Source of the DNA: Distichodus sexfasciatus
Lineage: Eukaryota; Chordata; Actinopteri; Characiformes; Distichodontidae
NCBI GenBank assembly: GCA_032718565.1
Contig: JAVGVS010000008.1
Coordinates: 5,328,327-5,392,326, forward strand
Length of the DNA stretch: 64,000 bases
Direction of reading: 5' to 3'
Numbering within the stretch: position 1 is the first letter of the stretch; every line of letters starts with the position of its first letter. Both the position numbers and the translations under genes were made by a program. Positions 61,601 to 64,000 of this stretch are shown in pieces. The notes below the pieces were generated by a model. The model was not told the origin of the DNA. It made no database searches and worked only from the letters and a program-made list of their open reading frames with translations.

Positions 61601-63527
61601 TGTTCGTGAGAAAGGCGTCCTGAGGAGTTGTGCATTCTGGGTTAACGGAGCGAGTGCGGTGTGGAGCCAGCTACAAAGAGGAAAAATTTCCACACACAAC
61701 AGCAATATGTTTTGAGAAAATGGATGCTATCTTTCGATACAAAGTGGAGGCGTGGGTGTGTGTGTGTGTGTATGTGGGGAGCCGGTGTGCGTTACACTCA
61801 CCAGGTGCAGAAGGTCCAGAGAAAAAATATGGATGCTGCAAGTGACTGTTGACAGTGTACAGATTATGGTGGAGAGGATACTGAGCCCACAGGCACTGAA
61901 CAGCAGATCCTACACAAACACATACATACATTCAGAGGTCACATTTTGTTGTGGTGCACTGTGCTATGTTCACAAGGACAAATATCACTTCACTTCAAAG
62001 GTGTTGTGTGCTTGAGTTCCAAGTTTGCACAATATACTGTATCAAGAATACACAATACACTGTAAATGACAAAAATGTGTTAAAAAATAACATGTTGATG
62101 TTTCATAAAAAATGCTCACCTTCAGCTGGTGCCGTACTGAATTACACTCTTCATGCATATAGAGAACTAAGGTTTCATCCTCTGACACAGAGCATGTCTG
62201 CTTTGGCTCACAACAAAAACACTGTCCATTCTCAACCTGTAACAAGTTTGCACGCATATGTACAGACACATAAACGCATACACACAAACTAAGAAAAGGT
62301 AATGGGAGAGGACAGTAAAGGAGAGAAATGAGGCTACCTGGCAATTGAGGTAAGATCTGACCATCTGGGCATTCTGACAAGACAGCATGGAGCCTGCCAG
62401 GCTGAGAATCACACACACTGCAGACAGCAGCATGAACAACGAAACCTGCATGAAACACAATTATTTCTTATTCAAACTAAATACGCCAGGGGAGACTTGC
62501 TTGACATAAGAAAGTGAACACACACCACCAGTGTAAAGGGTCTTCTCCAAGATATCACCCCCACTATTCCTGAGGCCACAACCTGTAAAGAAAAAACAGA
62601 GAGTACAGACAGCCAGAAGTTCTAATGGCAGGAACTGTTGTGGAATTTGAGTGAGATTGTGTAGTGTGTGTATATAAGGTTAGTTAAAAGTTTGGTAGCA
62701 AATGCTGGCTTTGTACTCGGTGGAAAGTAAACATGAGGCAGGTTTCCACAATGATAAAAGCTACATAGTAAAATATTTTCGTGTAATTACTGAGGTTTCC
62801 TTTGGGTTAGTTACTTATAGAGTACGCATAGAGTTACTAGTTGATAAATGAGTGTGGGACTGAAGAATGGGCCTGAGTGTATTCAGCTCTTTGGGTAGAA
62901 TGTGGTGATATCAACACAAGGAAATTTTGTTGTTGGGGCATGGGGCCCGTCTCATAGTTAGTGTCATGAATATTATTAGCATTATTTTAGCTAATACACA
63001 AAAAGAAATGCTTTACAAAGATACACTCTCTCTCTTTGCAGATTTGTGGGCAAGTGTTAGATTTTTGACAGACATTTAAGCCTGAGATCTGTCCATTTTT
63101 GTGGTTTTGAAGCCAAATGTAAATGTGAGGATTTGTCCTATTTAGGAAAAATACTTTTAAAGAAAAGGTACAGTATTTTATATTATATTTGAAATTTGCC
63201 TTTGGTAATCCAGGTTAATAAATATTACAGATATAAATAACCCCTTACACTTTACTCCCCTGTGAATTTTTTAAATACTGGGAGTCCAATGATGTATTGA
63301 TAATAAGACACGTGTGTGTATTTAGGGGCTTGATAAGAAGATAGGAAAAACTATTATTTGTACATTTTTATGTGTTTTAGGGTTGCCAGCTAGGTGTGAC
63401 AAAACCCTGGACATTTTGTCAACCCTGACCAATCACTTTGTCTACAAGCGAGCGGATTTTTGCCCCCCAGGAGAGACCATTAAAAAGAACAAGTACAGTC
63501 CCGGTAAAACTGGGACAGGTGGCAACC

Positions 63528-63596
<69 letters not shown>

Positions 63597-63857
63597 GCGT
63601 TAGAGTCAAAGAGAACATGTAACACTTACAAAGAAGCCGGCCCAGAAAGGGCTAGACTGACGGACGCGGGATGAGGATGTGAAGGCGAGGCTCGTGAAGC
63701 TGAACGCCAGCACCATGCCGCCGAGCGCCAGGTGACACAAGCCCAGGTAGAGCAGCAGGCGTGCGCTGGCACGCCCCGAGATCCCGCGGCGGCTACCGGA
63801 AAAAGCGCGCGACCCCGACATTGACGCCACGCTGCTGGAGTCCGACGGCGAGGGCAT
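52654..63857 (-). CDS. entrep3: ENTREP3/FAM189B four-TM PPxY adaptor protein
   Basis: ENTREP family members are endosomal multi-pass proteins that bind WW domains of NEDD4/ITCH-type ubiquitin ligases. Exons: 63630-63857, 62529-62582, 62338-62445, 62120-62236, 61802-61909, 61510-61670, 60057-60156, 59438-59510, 59063-59342, 58381-58715, 56573-56745, 53851-53985, and a last exon from about 52875 to 52654; about 697 aa (human FAM189B 668). Start MPSPSDSS matches human (an upstream in-frame ATG is at 63872). Hydrophobic segments lie in exons 1, 2-3 and 5. PPxY-type motifs: PPPPYYPPEY (240-249) and PPPYEAV (278 onward). Diagnostic blocks PEYTCSSETDAQS, SSPSEDSCLLE, LVRSHSEPG and HLRSCGDLSS identify the B paralogue. 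The last-exon acceptor is unclear: 'gagggcag' before 52875 keeps phase but lacks a good pyrimidine tract. Intron 11 carries a Tc1 element. Confidence 0.9.
54713..56503 (+). mobile_element. Tc1/mariner-type transposon with long terminal inverted repeats
   Basis: Terminal inverted repeats of about 210-220 bases (54713 to about 54935 and about 56280 to 56503), each with an outer and an inner copy of 'agaatattRtgaaaaagttc', that is, an IR/DR arrangement. Ends abut TA dinucleotides. The + strand encodes a Tc1 transposase from MGKTADLTDVQ (55034), through the HTH, to the DDE part (TVLDWPANSPDLNLIENLWG) and the C-terminus RGIDVVIHAKGGSTKY. Frame changes near 55440 and 55745 and a SINE insertion break the ORF. 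It lies in entrep3 intron 11 antisense to the gene, about 70 bases from exon 11. Confidence 0.92.
55937..56127 (-). repeat. tRNA-like SINE nested in Tc1 transposase
   Basis: Reverse-oriented: its tail 'gcatttagcagacgctctta' is at the left and its tRNA-like head (reverse complement 'ggtggcctactggtaggaca', then a box-B-like 'ggatttgaatcc') at the right. The transposase C-terminal codons resume at about 56130 (KATWVSITPQQ). Confidence 0.85.
57541..57700 (+). repeat. tRNA-like SINE fragment
   Basis: 'ggtcttgtggtaaaatgctc' head, 'tttgagtcc' box-B-like element, and 'tgatcaagacccttaaaccc' plus 'agactgtccctgtaatta' body, shared with the SINE at 55937-56127. In entrep3 intron 10. Confidence 0.65.
58078..58365. 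mobile_element. hAT-like nonautonomous element remnant
   Basis: Left end 'agggatgcactgatccaacc' with multiple 'gatac' and 'gatcggt' motifs is a common fish hAT terminal type; right end 'gatcggtccagtgctacccc' is degraded. No ORF. Confidence 0.45.
59770..59905 (-). repeat. tRNA-like SINE fragment
   Basis: Shares 'aagggtcttgttcagggacc' and 'tagtgccagaggtgggactt' with the SINE nested in the Tc1 element. In entrep3 intron 7. Confidence 0.7.
60212..60622. mobile_element. hAT-like nonautonomous element remnant (ATCGATT-rich)
   Basis: Begins 'agagctgggtatcgttgctg' and carries many 'aatcgattcgatt' motifs in both arms; ends near 'gaacctggccctag'. Typical of a fish nonautonomous DNA element; ends are imperfect. 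In entrep3 intron 6. Confidence 0.5.
63378..63530. mobile_element. short inverted-repeat element (MITE-like)
   Basis: Ends TAGGGTTGCCAGCT and AGGTGGCAACCCTA are inverted copies (TAGGGTTGCCA shared); 153 bp; no ORF. The right end directly abuts the (GT)n tract. In entrep3 intron 1. Confidence 0.6.
63531..63594. repeat. (GT)n microsatellite
   Basis: About 32 perfect GT units in entrep3 intron 1, about 35 bases from the exon 1 donor. Confidence 0.95.
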
Positions 63858-64000
63858 TTTACGCGATAACACACGCGAACTCTCTAAAGTTGGTCGTGCG
63901 CAGTTCGCGGGCGCAACTCGGGCAACTTTTCCTCCGCCGTCGATTTGTTACGTTCTGCGTGAACTACAGGAAACGCAGCATGGAGGGTTTAGAACGGGAA
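63858..64000. promoter_or_regulatory. entrep3 promoter region, possibly bidirectional
   Basis: GC-rich DNA upstream of entrep3. On the + strand an ATG at 63980 opens a frame (MEGLERE) that runs off the window, so a divergent gene could start here; too short to identify. Confidence 0.3.

Noticed and set aside
63419..63625. Thr/His repeat protein or Val/Cys repeat protein
   Set aside because: Translation of the (GT)n microsatellite in entrep3 intron 1.
1..64000. CRISPR arrays, operons, integrated phage or viral genes
   Set aside because: No regularly spaced repeats with unique spacers, no prokaryotic gene organisation, and no viral polymerase, capsid or envelope-like reading frames were seen.

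Overview
This is a vertebrate nuclear genomic window, almost certainly from a teleost fish. The protein-coding genes are split into many short exons with GT-AG introns. The intergenic and intronic DNA is AT-rich and full of microsatellites, tRNA-like SINEs, Tc1-type and hAT-type DNA transposon remnants that are typical of ray-finned fishes. The encoded proteins are closest, from memory, to known vertebrate families. No bacterial-style operons, CRISPR arrays or viral genes were seen.

Layout from left to right: 1-5.4 kb has no gene, only simple repeats and dispersed repeats. 5.5-12.1 kb (+) holds a meprin (astacin/MAM/MATH metalloprotease) locus whose exons and splice sites are recognisable but which carries at least three clear inactivating lesions (a probable fourth upstream), so I read it as a unitary pseudogene. 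12.3-13.3 kb is a truncated Tc1 transposon plus an inverted repeat. 13.8-19.6 kb (-) is gtpbp10, an Obg-family GTPase, complete in ten exons (379 aa). 21.2-21.7 kb (+) is fam237b, a small secreted amidated-peptide precursor; human FAM237B is also next to GTPBP10. 24.2-31.0 kb (+) is osgin2, a flavin-monooxygenase-like oxidative-stress/growth-inhibitor gene, with a CpG-rich first-exon region and five coding exons (613 aa). 33.1-45.8 kb (-) is nbn (nibrin), complete in 16 exons (843 aa), tail-to-tail with osgin2 as in human chromosome 8. 45.8-52.6 kb is a repeat-rich gap. 52.7-63.9 kb (-) is entrep3/fam189b, a four-TM PPxY adaptor, about 697 aa in 13 exons, with a Tc1 transposon in its penultimate coding region's intron.

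The genes are independent housekeeping or signalling genes, not a coordinated system: gtpbp10 is expected in ribosome assembly, fam237b in neuroendocrine signalling, osgin2 in redox/growth control, nbn in DNA double-strand-break sensing with MRE11-RAD50 and ATM, and entrep3 in endosomal/ubiquitin-ligase adaptor function. The most noteworthy observations are the decayed meprin gene, the preserved Gly-Arg-Arg amidation site of fam237b, a canonical-looking PCNA-interaction motif in nibrin, two GC-AG introns, a large low-complexity insertion in osgin2, and nested transposons with readable target-site duplications. I did not find convincing evidence for an undescribed multi-gene system. All exon boundaries were derived by eye from reading frame, splice consensus and remembered homologues.
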